A stretch of DNA of 46,657 nt from Marivirga sp. (GTDB lineage: Bacteria; Bacteroidota; Bacteroidia; Cytophagales; Cyclobacteriaceae), in NCBI RefSeq assembly GCF_024636815.1, contig NZ_JAGXGF010000105.1, positions 1 through 46,657 on the forward strand, given 5' to 3'. This document shows, one piece after another, positions 1-7,880 of this stretch (its first letter is position 1; every line of letters begins with the position of its first letter). The position numbers were made by a program, and so were the translations under genes. Below the pieces are notes generated by a model, which saw nothing but the letters and a program-made list of their open reading frames with translations, did not search any database and was not told where the DNA came from.

Positions 1-123
1 CACCGCTCATTTGAAAACTTCATAACCAACCTTGTTTCAGGCTTGATTGCTTATAGTTTCTTCCCCAAAAAACCGTCAATAAAATATGAAACCGAATTTA
101 CTGATCAAATAGCCCTATTTTAA
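1..123 (+). CDS. IS982-family transposase, C-terminal fragment (5' part outside window)
   Basis: The window opens inside a reading frame; its last 40 codons are visible, in frame from base 1 with TAA at 121-123. The tail reads HRSFENFITNLVSGLIAYSF followed by FPKKPS, which matches how I remember the C-terminus of Bacteroidota IS982 transposases (DDE type), where a conserved 'RHRS..NF..NL..GLIAYSF.PKKPS' segment follows the last acidic catalytic residue. None of the catalytic residues is inside the window, so activity cannot be judged. The family call rests on recall of this short segment. The gene lies about 75 bp upstream of comEC, so the element inserted, or was left, just in front of that operon. 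Confidence 0.72.
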   Translation, partial: HRSFENFITNLVSGLIAYSFFPKKPSIKYETEFTDQIALF

Positions 124-138
124 AATCGAACTCAGGTT
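1..138 (+). mobile_element. Right end of an IS982-like insertion sequence
   Basis: The transposase fragment (stop at 123) is followed within three bases by TCGAACTCAGGTT (126-138), a plausible terminal inverted repeat for this kind of element. The partner end would lie outside the window to the left, so neither the repeat nor a target duplication can be verified. The boundary at 138 is a guess. Confidence 0.4.
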
Positions 139-197
139 ATTAGTAAACTTTTAATAAAAGCAATTGGCTAATTCCTGCTTGTTATTTACTTTAGTAT

Positions 198-2315
198 ATG
201 CAACAAGCCTGGAACCGATATGCCTTTATTCGTTTTGTGCTATTCATGTCTCTTGGAATAGTCACAGGTACTTTTCTTCCTGATATGTATGAGATTATTG
301 TCCTGATATTCAGTGTAATGGTGGTTCTGTACCTCTCTTCTCAATTTTTTAGAGGCTATCAATTTCCTGCCTTTCAATCTGTTTCCTTCGCTCTTTTAGC
401 TTTTCTGATTTGCTTTTCTTTTGGCTATCTCAATGCCTTCTGGAAATCTGAAAAACATGATGAAAAGCATTTACTTAAAGTAAATACAAATGAGATTGAA
501 GCTTTTGAAGCTATATTGATTAATGCAGGAAAAAACACTGAGAAAACTCATGGCTTTAAAGTAGAAGTCCAACAAATTATGCTTGAAGGGGAATGGCAAG
601 TTTATAATGGAAATGCCATGATGTATTTCCAAAAGGATAGCCTTTCAGAAGAGTTAAAGTATGGAGACCAATTGCTAGTCAAATCAAGATTTGGTGAATT
701 GGACCCCCCTAAAAACCCATTGGAGTTTAACTACAAGCGATTTTTAGGATTTGACCAAATCTACCATCAGCAATATGTGACTTCTGGAAAATGGCTAAAG
801 CTGAATGAAGGGAAAGGAAATATAATTATGGCTTCCTCTATTAAAACAAGTCAATATCTGGAGAGAATCATGAATGAGCACATCCAAAATGATCGCTCAT
901 TAGCCATAGCTAAAGCTTTAACATTAGGAATTAAAGATGAACTCGATAATGACTTGCGTAATGCTTATGCAGCTGCAGGCGCCATGCATGTTTTAGCAGT
1001 AAGCGGTCTGCATGTTGGAATTATTTTCCTGATTGTATCTACATTCCTGAAGAAATGGAAAAATCGTAAAAGAGGCAGAATCTTTTTTGCCGTAACCAAT
1101 ATATCTGTTTTATGGGCTTATGCTTTTATCACAGGACTTTCCCCATCAGTGCAAAGAGCTGCTATGATGTTCACTTTCATCATTTTGGCTCAGGCTATGA
1201 AGCGGCAAACAAATATTTACAATACATTGGCAGCTTCGGCTTTTGTGCTTTTAAGTTTTAATCCTTTTTTATTATTTTCAGTTGGATTTCAGTTATCCTA
1301 TTTAGCAGTTTTGGGGATTGTCTTTTTTCAGCCCAAATTATACGGGCTATTACAATTTAGATTTGTTTTATGGGATAAAATATGGGCAATTACTTGTGTT
1401 TCTATAGCTGCACAATTAGCCACTGCACCTTTAGCGTTGCTTTACTTTCATCAATTCCCGACTTATTTTTTCTTATCTAATCTGGTGGTAATTCCAGCTG
1501 CTTTTTTCATTCTGAACAGCAGTCTTTTATTATTGATTATTTCCTTCTGGGATTGGGCAGCCGAATGGATAGGTTTATTAATTGATTATTTTATTCAATT
1601 GATCAACTACTTGGTTTTCAGTTTGGACTATCTTCCAAATAGTACCATTGACGGTGTTTTTATAAATACGCCAGAGAGTTGGCTGATTTACATAGCTATC
1701 TTTTTTATAGCCTTATTCATTTCTGAGAAGAAATTGAATTACTTGAAATTGACAGTATTGAGCTTTTTTTTGATGAGTAGCAGTATTTGCTGGCGTCAAT
1801 ATGAGAATTTTCAAGAGAAGAAATTGATAGTTTATGACACTGGAAAGCATCATGCCTTGGCAATCAGAAATGGTTTTTCACAGTATCTTAAAGTTGAAGA
1901 AGAATTAGCTCAGGATAAAAGTAAACTTCGATTTCACGTGTATCCGAGCCAATTGCAAGCAGGAATAGCCGATTTTCATCCTGATCGTTTTGAACCAGAT
2001 AATCAAATAGAGCTTTTTGAAGATTTTCATGGATTGAAGTTTGCCATTTGGCAGGACAAGCGAATTGTCCATTGGCATCAGGAATTAGAGGAAGATTTAA
2101 CTTTAAAAGAATCGATTGATCTAGATTTATTAATTATCAGCAATAATGCTTTGCAAAAGTCTGAAAAGCTTCTTGAATTTTTCAGTCCCAAGAAAATTGT
2201 AATAGATGCATCCAATTCTTATTATAACATTCAAAACTTTAAAGCTAAATTTGAGGAGGAAAATTTAGACTATTACATAGTGCCTGAAGAAGGTGCTTTT
2301 GAATGGAAATTATAA
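198..2315 (+). CDS. comEC: ComEC/Rec2-family membrane channel protein
   Basis: ComEC forms the inner-membrane channel through which single-stranded DNA enters during natural transformation. The 705-residue protein has hydrophobic helices from the N-terminus, a DUF4131-like soluble segment (about residues 60-200) and the Competence domain (about 225-490) with the signature MHVLAVSGLHVG starting at residue 263. More hydrophobic helices follow to about residue 525. The last 170 residues are soluble but show no HxHxDH motif, so the metallo-beta-lactamase domain of Firmicutes ComEC is absent or degenerate; short ComEC forms are usual in Bacteroidota. The ATG at 198 lies only four bases after a TACTTTAG box (187-194), so a later start (Met17, 246) is possible. 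It leads a co-directional set with the crotonase (3-bp gap) and recQ. Confidence 0.9.
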   Translation: MQQAWNRYAFIRFVLFMSLGIVTGTFLPDMYEIIVLIFSVMVVLYLSSQFFRGYQFPAFQSVSFALLAFLICFSFGYLNAFWKSEKHDEKHLLKVNTNEIEAFEAILINAGKNTEKTHGFKVEVQQIMLEGEWQVYNGNAMMYFQKDSLSEELKYGDQLLVKSRFGELDPPKNPLEFNYKRFLGFDQIYHQQYVTSGKWLKLNEGKGNIIMASSIKTSQYLERIMNEHIQNDRSLAIAKALTLGIKDELDNDLRNAYAAAGAMHVLAVSGLHVGIIFLIVSTFLKKWKNRKRGRIFFAVTNISVLWAYAFITGLSPSVQRAAMMFTFIILAQAMKRQTNIYNTLAASAFVLLSFNPFLLFSVGFQLSYLAVLGIVFFQPKLYGLLQFRFVLWDKIWAITCVSIAAQLATAPLALLYFHQFPTYFFLSNLVVIPAAFFILNSSLLLLIISFWDWAAEWIGLLIDYFIQLINYLVFSLDYLPNSTIDGVFINTPESWLIYIAIFFIALFISEKKLNYLKLTVLSFFLMSSSICWRQYENFQEKKLIVYDTGKHHALAIRNGFSQYLKVEEELAQDKSKLRFHVYPSQLQAGIADFHPDRFEPDNQIELFEDFHGLKFAIWQDKRIVHWHQELEEDLTLKESIDLDLLIISNNALQKSEKLLEFFSPKKIVIDASNSYYNIQNFKAKFEEENLDYYIVPEEGAFEWKL

Positions 2316-2318
2316 ACT

Positions 2319-3092
2319 ATGGAATTAACTAAGATTGAAATTAAAGACAGAATTGGTTACATCATTCTTAATCGACCTGAAAAGAGAAATGCGCTTAGCT
2401 ATGAATTTGTAGGAGAGCTAAAACAAGCTTTTGCTCAATTGAAAGAAGATGATAATGCAAAAGTGATAGTGCTCAGAGCAGAAGGGAAAGCTTTTTGTGC
2501 TGGAGCCGATTTGGCTTACATTCAAGGTTTGCAGAGCAATACTTACGAAGAAAATTTAGAAGACTCTAATCATTTGAAGGAGTTATTCTATCAAATTTAT
2601 ACTTATCCCAAAGTGGTGATAGCGGAAATTCAGGGTCATGCTTTAGCTGGAGGTTGCGGGTTAGCTACAGTTTGCGATTTTTCTTATACTGTTCCGCATG
2701 CAAAATTTGGCTATACGGAAGTGAAAATTGGTTTTATTCCTGCCATAGTTAAAGTGTTTTTATTGAGAAAAATAGGGGAAGGTAAATCTAAAGAACTGCT
2801 TTTGTCCGGAAAATTATACGAAGCTGCTGACGCCCAAAAAATGGGATTAGTTAATGAAGTGGTAGAAGCTGAAAAGCTTTCAGAAACTGTTTATGAATTT
2901 GCGCAGCAATTGATTCAAAATAATTCTGGTCAATCCATGGCATTTACCAAGCAAATGATAGCGGAAGTACAAGAAAAAGGACTGGAAGAAGGTTTACAAT
3001 ATGCAGCAGAGCAAAATGCCAAAGCCCGAGCTTCAGAAGATTGCAAAAAAGGCATAGCTGCCTTTTTGAATAAAGAGACGCCTAGTTGGTAA
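2319..3092 (+). CDS. Enoyl-CoA hydratase/isomerase family protein, methylglutaconyl-CoA hydratase (LiuC)-like
   Basis: This is a 257-residue crotonase-fold enzyme acting on acyl-CoA thioesters. The CoA/oxyanion-hole motifs are visible: GKAFCAGADL near residue 57 and HALAGGCGLATVCDF near 107. The acid residue usually found as the first catalytic Glu (in GGxxEL) is Gly here (GGCGLA). The second Glu is kept in the stretch TEVKIGFIPAIV. That pattern, with 'EV.IG..PA', resembles LiuC-type 3-methylglutaconyl-CoA hydratases of leucine degradation better than FadB-type hydratases, but the exact substrate cannot be read from sequence. It follows comEC by three bases and precedes recQ by 35 bp, so it is probably co-transcribed without an obvious functional link. 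Confidence 0.88.
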   Translation: MELTKIEIKDRIGYIILNRPEKRNALSYEFVGELKQAFAQLKEDDNAKVIVLRAEGKAFCAGADLAYIQGLQSNTYEENLEDSNHLKELFYQIYTYPKVVIAEIQGHALAGGCGLATVCDFSYTVPHAKFGYTEVKIGFIPAIVKVFLLRKIGEGKSKELLLSGKLYEAADAQKMGLVNEVVEAEKLSETVYEFAQQLIQNNSGQSMAFTKQMIAEVQEKGLEEGLQYAAEQNAKARASEDCKKGIAAFLNKETPSW

Positions 3093-3127
3093 ATTATAGG
3101 ATTTCATAAAATATCTTTTCAAACTCC

Positions 3128-5035
3128 ATGCAAAACCCAAAAGCCATTGATGTTCTCCAAAAGTACTGGGGCTATGAAGCCTTCAGAAGTATGCAAGAGG
3201 ATATTATTGATTCTATCAATGCAGGAAAAGATACCTTGGCTTTGCTTCCAACGGGTGGTGGTAAATCAATTTGCTTTCAGGTCCCTGCTTTGATGAGTGA
3301 TGGTGTATGCCTGGTGATTTCCCCATTGATTGCTTTAATGAAAGATCAGGTGGAGCAATTAAAAAAAAGAAAAATACCTGCTGCTGCCATTTATTCTGGT
3401 ATGACTTACCGAGAAATTGATATTCTGCTGGATAATGCAGCCCATGGAGCTTATAAATTTCTATACGTTTCCCCCGAGCGATTGAAAACGGATTTATTTC
3501 TGGAAAGAAGTAAAAAAATGAAGCTTAATCTTTTGGTCATAGATGAAGCACATTGTATTTCTCAGTGGGGCTACGATTTCCGGCCTCCTTATTTGGAGAT
3601 TGCTAACTTCAGAGAGTTATTTCCTGATTTGCCCTGTATAGCTTTAACTGCAACGGCAACCGAGGAGGTTAAAATAGATATACAGGAGAAGCTAAATTTT
3701 AAAGATGGAAAGCTTTTTCAAAAGAGTTTTGCGCGTGATAATCTTTCTTATTCAGTAAGAAAAGTAGAAAATAAGGAAGCTAAGCTTTTTGAGATTTTAA
3801 GGAAAATAAGGGGTACTTCCGTAGTGTACGCAAGAAACAGAAGACGTACAAAAGAAATTGCTCAGCTTTTACAAAAGAATGGTTTCTCAGCAGACTTCTA
3901 CCATGCGGGGCTCTCTCAAGCCGATCGAAACGCAAAGCAAGATGCTTGGTTGAAAGACAAAGCAAGAATAATTGTGGCGACCAATGCTTTTGGGATGGGA
4001 ATTGATAAACCCGATGTACGCACCGTAATTCATTGGGAGTTGCCAGATAATTTAGAATCCTATTATCAGGAAGCGGGTCGAGCAGGGCGTGATGAAAAGC
4101 CTGCTTTTGCAGTGGCGCTTTATCATCCTCAGGATTTCAAGGAAATGGAAGAAAAGCATGAATTAGCTCATCCTGAATTTGATTTTCTTAAAAAGCTTTA
4201 TCAGTCGCTGGCGAATTACTTCAAAATAGCTATTGGATCAGGAGAAATGCAGAGCTATAATTTTGAGATTCAGGATTTTTGTCAGCATTACAATTATGAG
4301 GTTTACCCTGTTTTTCATGCATTAAAAGTTTTAGAAGAAGAAGGCTTTATCCAGCTGAATGAACAGTTTTATCGTCCTTCAGGCTTGCATATTAATCTGG
4401 ATTTTAAAGATTTGTATGCCTATGAAATTGCCAACGCCAAATTTGAAAAGCTAATTAAAACTGTATTGAGAATTTACGGAGGTGACCTGTATCAGCAAGT
4501 CATTTTCATAAATGAACTGCAAATAGCTAAGATGTCTGAAATGAGTCCACAAGAGATAGTAAGGCAATTAAATTATTTAGATAAAGAAGGAGTAATGGAC
4601 TATTCGCCAAAATCTGATTCTCCTCAATTAACCTTTTTGGAAGCACGCCATGATGCCAATAAACTACCACTCAATAAAAGGCGGCTGGAGGAACGGAAGA
4701 AAAGCAAATATGAGAAGCTAATGGCAGTTAAGAATTATGTTGAAAATGATTTAGTCTGCCGTACGTTAAAGCTTTTACAATATTTCGGTGAGTATAAAGA
4801 AGAAGCCTGTGGAGTATGCGATGTCTGCCTCAATGAAAAGAAATCAGTGCATCAGGATAAAGATTTGGAGCAGAAAATAATACAAATCCTCAAAGATTCT
4901 CATCTGAACATCGAGCGACTTTCAGAAAATATTGAAGGTTACGCCAAAGAAAAAGTGATTACAGCTGTCCGTAATCTTGATGATGAAGGCTTATTGAGAA
5001 TAGATAAAATGGGAATGTTAAGTTTGGTGGAATAA
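3128..5035 (+). CDS. recQ: ATP-dependent DNA helicase RecQ
   Basis: RecQ is a 3'-5' DNA helicase used in recombination and replication-fork repair. Helicase motifs are in order: Walker A PTGGGKS (Lys46), the DEAH box in DEAHCISQWGYDFRPPY, motif III LTATAT, and in the second RecA domain GMGIDKPDVR and QEAGRAGRD. The zinc-binding region of the RecQ-C domain is intact as C-x16-C-x2-C-x2-C (CRTLK...ACGVCDVC). The protein stops at 635 residues, about 70 residues after the zinc site, so there is a short winged-helix-like tail but no room for a normal HRDC domain. Bacteroidota often carry such a short RecQ alongside a longer one. The gene converges on the ppx-like gene with 14 bp between the stop codons. 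Confidence 0.95.
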   Translation: MQNPKAIDVLQKYWGYEAFRSMQEDIIDSINAGKDTLALLPTGGGKSICFQVPALMSDGVCLVISPLIALMKDQVEQLKKRKIPAAAIYSGMTYREIDILLDNAAHGAYKFLYVSPERLKTDLFLERSKKMKLNLLVIDEAHCISQWGYDFRPPYLEIANFRELFPDLPCIALTATATEEVKIDIQEKLNFKDGKLFQKSFARDNLSYSVRKVENKEAKLFEILRKIRGTSVVYARNRRRTKEIAQLLQKNGFSADFYHAGLSQADRNAKQDAWLKDKARIIVATNAFGMGIDKPDVRTVIHWELPDNLESYYQEAGRAGRDEKPAFAVALYHPQDFKEMEEKHELAHPEFDFLKKLYQSLANYFKIAIGSGEMQSYNFEIQDFCQHYNYEVYPVFHALKVLEEEGFIQLNEQFYRPSGLHINLDFKDLYAYEIANAKFEKLIKTVLRIYGGDLYQQVIFINELQIAKMSEMSPQEIVRQLNYLDKEGVMDYSPKSDSPQLTFLEARHDANKLPLNKRRLEERKKSKYEKLMAVKNYVENDLVCRTLKLLQYFGEYKEEACGVCDVCLNEKKSVHQDKDLEQKIIQILKDSHLNIERLSENIEGYAKEKVITAVRNLDDEGLLRIDKMGMLSLVE

Positions 5036-5049
5036 GTTTTTGCTTTAGC

Positions 5050-5943
5050 TTATTTTAATTTCCCTTTATTCCTCGCATATAGAACTTGCATAATCCCATC
5101 TTTTAGACCGCTATCTGGAACGATAATACTTGGTGATTTTGACCAAACCATTGCATTAATATAAATATCTAAAGCAGGAATAATGACATCAGCTCTATCA
5201 GGGTTTAGTTGCAACCTATTAATTCGTTCATCCATGTCAAAGCTTTTAATATAAGCTTGAGTTTCCTTAACCTTTTTCAAACTAATAGGCTTACCAGCTT
5301 TTTTTCCAGCTAAGTCCTGTACTTTATTAATATTTCCACCCGTTCCTATGGCATGAATTTTAACTGATTGTCTTATTACCTTTTGCTCAATCCAATTCTT
5401 CATTTCGTCCCACATATGGTGTGAGCTATCTGTTTCTAAGTGTCTTACCGAACCAATTCGGAAAGATTTTGATGATAGTTTTTCATTGTTTTTATAAAAA
5501 TTGAATTCAGTGCTCCCGCCTCCAACATCAATATGTAAATAAGCTTTATCATCCATATAGGGAAATATAGCTTTATTGATCATATCTGCTTCTTTATCGC
5601 CATCTATGATTTCAATTTCTAAATCTAATTCTGCTTTAACTTGGTCAATTAAATATTTTCCGTTTTCTGCTTCTCGCATAGCTGAAGTAGCGCAACCCAT
5701 ATAATCATCCACTTCGTAAAGGTCGATCAATATTTTAAAGGCCTGCATTAACTTTAGGAATTTGACTTTTGATTGCTCACTTATCCTTCCAGTAGTGAAA
5801 ACATCTTGCCCTAAGCGTAAAGGAAAACGAACATATTCGAGTCGTTTAAATGTTATATTCCCTTGATAAAGAGTTACTCTGGTTAATTGTATTCTGATGG
5901 CATTGGAACCAATGTCAATGGCAGCTAGTTTTAACATACCCAA
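5050..5943 (-). CDS. Ppx/GppA-family exopolyphosphatase-like protein
   Basis: This 297-residue protein belongs to the ASKHA-fold Ppx/GppA family, which hydrolyses polyphosphate or converts pppGpp to ppGpp. The phosphate-1 loop AAIDIGSNAIRI is at residues 7-18, and the phosphate-2 motif HIDVGGGSTEFNF lies near residue 137. Its length equals the two-domain N-terminal core only; the C-terminal HD-like domain of E. coli Ppx (513 residues) is missing, as is usual for Bacteroidota members. The GTG or ATG choice is not an issue: MGML at 5943 gives the normal N-terminus. It is convergent with recQ. A weak AATAAG/CTTATT stem across the 5031-5054 junction may serve as a shared terminator. Whether it prefers polyP or pppGpp cannot be told from sequence. 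Confidence 0.9.
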   Translation of the reverse strand: MGMLKLAAIDIGSNAIRIQLTRVTLYQGNITFKRLEYVRFPLRLGQDVFTTGRISEQSKVKFLKLMQAFKILIDLYEVDDYMGCATSAMREAENGKYLIDQVKAELDLEIEIIDGDKEADMINKAIFPYMDDKAYLHIDVGGGSTEFNFYKNNEKLSSKSFRIGSVRHLETDSSHHMWDEMKNWIEQKVIRQSVKIHAIGTGGNINKVQDLAGKKAGKPISLKKVKETQAYIKSFDMDERINRLQLNPDRADVIIPALDIYINAMVWSKSPSIIVPDSGLKDGIMQVLYARNKGKLK

Positions 5944-6046
5944 AAAAACAAAAATTAGATTGAATTGTAGTTATTATATAAAACAAAATACTTTTTTGAT
6001 CGAAAAATTTTTACGTTTTTGAATTTTAATAGGATTATGTTCAACC

Positions 6047-6080
6047 TTTATGTTATATTCTAAAAAAATAATTATATTTG
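6047..6080 (+). promoter_or_regulatory. Bacteroidota-type promoter of the outer-membrane gene
   Basis: A perfect -7 box TATATTTG (6073-6080, consensus TAnnTTTG) is preceded after about 20 bp by TTTATG (6047-6052), a weak -33 element. A start near 6087 would give a leader of about 130 nt that contains the whole palindromic element at 6107-6179. Confidence 0.55.
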
Positions 6081-6106
6081 TTATTGGTAGATTATTATGA
6101 AATCAA

Positions 6107-6179
6107 CATTAAAAATTTAGATTCGAATTTTACATTCACTCCCGATATTGTCGGGAGGCGCGAAGTTGAATTTTTAATG
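6107..6179. repeat. 73-bp nested palindromic element in a 5' leader
   Basis: The outer arms are CATTAAAAATT (6107-6117) and AATTTTTAATG (6169-6179), a perfect 11-bp inverted repeat that extends to about 19 bp with three mismatches (ending at TTCG/CGAA). Inside sits a GC-rich hairpin, CTCCCGA (6139-6145), loop TATTG, TCGGGAG (6151-6157). The GC-rich core in AT-rich DNA looks like a dispersed REP or MITE-type element, but no second copy is in the window. It lies between the promoter and the start codon of the next gene. Confidence 0.65.
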
Positions 6180-6218
6180 GAAGATTCCAGTGGCAATTAA
6201 AAGGCCTATAAAATACAC

Positions 6219-7157
6219 ATGAAAAGAGCTCTTCTTATATCGATACTTTTAATGCTTGGGGCAGAACTTTTTGCTCAAAGCTTCTATTCTAACCGAATTA
6301 ACAGAAGGTGGATGGCCACTGGAGGTTTGGGTTATGCTAGAAGTTTGGGTGATTTAACTAATCCTGGCTCTTATTTTGATACTAAGCTGAACATTGTTGG
6401 TGGTTTGCAATACCGTTTTACCAATAGGGTAAGTGCAGGTGTTAATTTAATGGCTTTTCAGCTTTCTGGAGATGATCAGGATATCGATCCAGAATTGAAT
6501 ACAAGATCTAGAGGGCTATCATTTGTGTCTAATAACCTTGAATTAAGTGCAACAGCTTCTGTTTCACTTTTTCCAATGGCTAATCGTTTTACTCAAAGAA
6601 AAACAATTAATCCTTATTTAATTGCAGGTGTAGGAGTTTTACTTTTTGACCCAAGAGCTGAGGTACCTGAATTTTTGAGGGACGAAGCTGGAGATACCTT
6701 AATGGCAGTTCCTAGAGCTGGTGAAATGGTTTCTTTACGACAATATCAAACAGAAAGACCAAACTCCTATGGACGTTTTGCTTTTGTTATTCCCGTTGGA
6801 GTAGGGGTAAGAGTAAAAGTGACAGATTTTATAGATTTAACAGCCCAAGTGAGTAATAGAATTACTTTTACAGATTATTTAGACGATGTGAGTGGAAGAG
6901 GTTATCCTGATAGAGCTTTATTTGACTTAAATAATCCAGAGGATGTAACTGCTTTAGCATTGTCTGACCCTACTGGTAGAGGTGAAATCAGAGGTAATCC
7001 TGAGAATAATGATCATTATTTTATCGTGAATGTAAGGGCAGAGTTTTATATACAAGGAGAATTCTTAAATAAGATATTCGGAGTCGGTGGAAAACGCTAT
7101 AATATTAGACCTCAAAGAGGTAGGGGTGGACTATTCAATTTTGGTAATAGAAGATAA
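6219..7157 (+). CDS. Outer-membrane beta-barrel family protein, function unknown
   Basis: The 312-residue product starts with a signal peptide (MKRALLISILLMLGAELFAQS, cleavage after about residue 20). It continues with alternating amphipathic strands typical of small Bacteroidota beta-barrel proteins: strand-like segments such as WMATGGLGYARSLGDL, IVGGLQYRFTNRVSAGVNL, NPYLIAGVGVLLFDP, FAFVIPVGVGVRVKV and YFIVNVRAEFYI. The C-terminus is Arg/Gly/Asn-rich (RPQRGRGGLFNFGNRR) and does not end in the aromatic residue common in barrels. I do not recognise a named family beyond the OmpA/Opacity-like barrel fold. It is monocistronic, with its own promoter (6073-6080) and a strong terminator right after the stop. 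Confidence 0.82.
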   Translation: MKRALLISILLMLGAELFAQSFYSNRINRRWMATGGLGYARSLGDLTNPGSYFDTKLNIVGGLQYRFTNRVSAGVNLMAFQLSGDDQDIDPELNTRSRGLSFVSNNLELSATASVSLFPMANRFTQRKTINPYLIAGVGVLLFDPRAEVPEFLRDEAGDTLMAVPRAGEMVSLRQYQTERPNSYGRFAFVIPVGVGVRVKVTDFIDLTAQVSNRITFTDYLDDVSGRGYPDRALFDLNNPEDVTALALSDPTGRGEIRGNPENNDHYFIVNVRAEFYIQGEFLNKIFGVGGKRYNIRPQRGRGGLFNFGNRR

Positions 7158-7164
7158 AAAATAA

Positions 7165-7195
7165 AAAGGGCTGATTTAAAATCAGCCCTTTTTAT
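7165..7195. terminator. Strong bidirectional intrinsic terminator
   Basis: The arms AAAAAGGGCTGATTT (7165-7179) and AAATCAGCCCTTTTT (7181-7195) are perfectly complementary with a GGGCTGAT core, flanked by A- and T-runs. It begins eight bases after the stop codon of the beta-barrel gene. Because it is symmetrical it would also end transcripts arriving on the minus strand from 7213-7367. Confidence 0.9.
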
Positions 7196-7212
7196 TTTAT
7201 GACCGTATTCCT

Positions 7213-7367
7213 TTAACGCTCAATTGTAATTTCACATCGTCCCTCTACTACTAATACCACTTCTTTTAAGGCGTTCCAGGTTAACCATTTTTTTTGTTGA
7301 TTGTTCTATAATCCGAGTTAAGTTGTTTTTTACGGTGCATTGAATCAATATTCCATTTAATAATCAT
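7213..7367 (-). pseudogene. Coding-like small minus-strand frame interrupted at an A8 run (possible 51-residue protein or remnant)
   Basis: In the 340-bp gap after the terminator the minus strand carries an ATG at 7367-7365 opening a 28-codon frame (MIIKWNIDSMHRKKQLNSDY..., stop just after the A-run). A second frame begins over the same eight-A run (8 T on the plus strand, 7287-7295) and reads KKWLTWNALKEVVLVVEGRC then EITIER and TAA (7215-7213). One extra A would join them into a 51-residue protein. The bidirectional terminator follows 18 bp downstream. The composition looks protein-like, but there is no family recognition. It may be a decayed gene, a sequencing error in a homopolymer, a slippage-expressed gene, or chance. 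Confidence 0.35.
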
Positions 7368-7455
7368 AATTGTTAACTTTATTGTATCTAAAAATTGCAC
7401 GTATCTATACTTTATATAAGGAAATTAAAAAAAGTTATTACCTATTAAAAAATAA

Positions 7456-7475
7456 ATTATGAGCTTCATCATAAT
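7456..7475. promoter_or_regulatory. Inverted repeat upstream of the zinc-finger/his operon
   Basis: ATTATGA (7456-7462), six-base spacer GCTTCA and TCATAAT (7469-7475) form a perfect 7-bp inverted repeat about 60 bp before the start codon of the TraR/DksA-like gene. A third related half-site, ATTATCA, follows at 7475-7481. It could be an operator for the operon or a small hairpin. No clear TAnnTTTG box is visible; TAACTTG near 7502 is the nearest candidate. Apart from this and the small minus-strand frame I see nothing else in 7200-7535. Confidence 0.35.
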
Positions 7476-7535
7476 ATTATCATAGGTTAGGAATACAATT
7501 AGTAACTTGCGGTTTTTAGTGATGAAAATAGAGCT

Positions 7536-7871
7536 ATGACTGAAAAAGAAAGAATACAATTAAAAGAAAAAATGGAAGCTAAATTGTTAGAATTGGATGC
7601 TACCATTAAGGAATTGAAAGAGGCCAGTAAGCCTCAAGGATTGGATAATGCGGTAGGTAGGTTAAGCCGAATGGATTATATTAACAATAAAGCAATTAGT
7701 GAATCTCAAATTCAAAAAGCAGAAAGCGAATTGAACGGGTTAAAAAGATGGCTTTCAATATATGACTCACCAAAATTTGGCAAATGCTCACGCTGCGGCA
7801 ACGAAATCAATATCAATAGATTATTGTTAATGCCTTCCAGTTCAAGATGTATTAAATGTGCAAATCTTTAG
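7536..7871 (+). CDS. TraR/DksA-type zinc-finger protein
   Basis: The 111-residue protein has a charged helical N-terminal half (residues 1-80, coiled-coil-like, with ERIQLKEKMEAKLLELDATI at the start) and a C-terminal zinc finger C-x2-C-x17-C-x2-C (FGKCSRCGNEI ... SSRCIKCANL). This is the layout of DksA/TraR proteins that reach into the secondary channel of RNA polymerase and modulate transcription, often with ppGpp. The usual acidic pair at the coiled-coil tip (D-x-x-D-A in E. coli DksA) is not obvious; LDNAVGRLSRMD (about residues 36-47) resembles the family's 'D.A......' consensus in that loop. The gene is nine bases upstream of hisH and probably co-transcribed, which is unusual and suggests operon-level or stringent control of his genes. 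Confidence 0.85.
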   Translation: MTEKERIQLKEKMEAKLLELDATIKELKEASKPQGLDNAVGRLSRMDYINNKAISESQIQKAESELNGLKRWLSIYDSPKFGKCSRCGNEININRLLLMPSSSRCIKCANL

Positions 7872-7880
7872 AATACACAC

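Noticed and set aside
7200-7367. 5S rRNA, tRNA or other stable RNA in the gap
   Set aside because: I compared the sequence by eye with conserved 5S and tRNA features (CCA end, T-loop GTTCRA, 5S helix motifs) and found none. The protein-like minus-strand frame explains the pattern better.
7400-7880. His-operon leader peptide or T-box
   Set aside because: No run of His codons, no T-box core and no terminator/antiterminator pair is visible before the zinc-finger gene or hisH.
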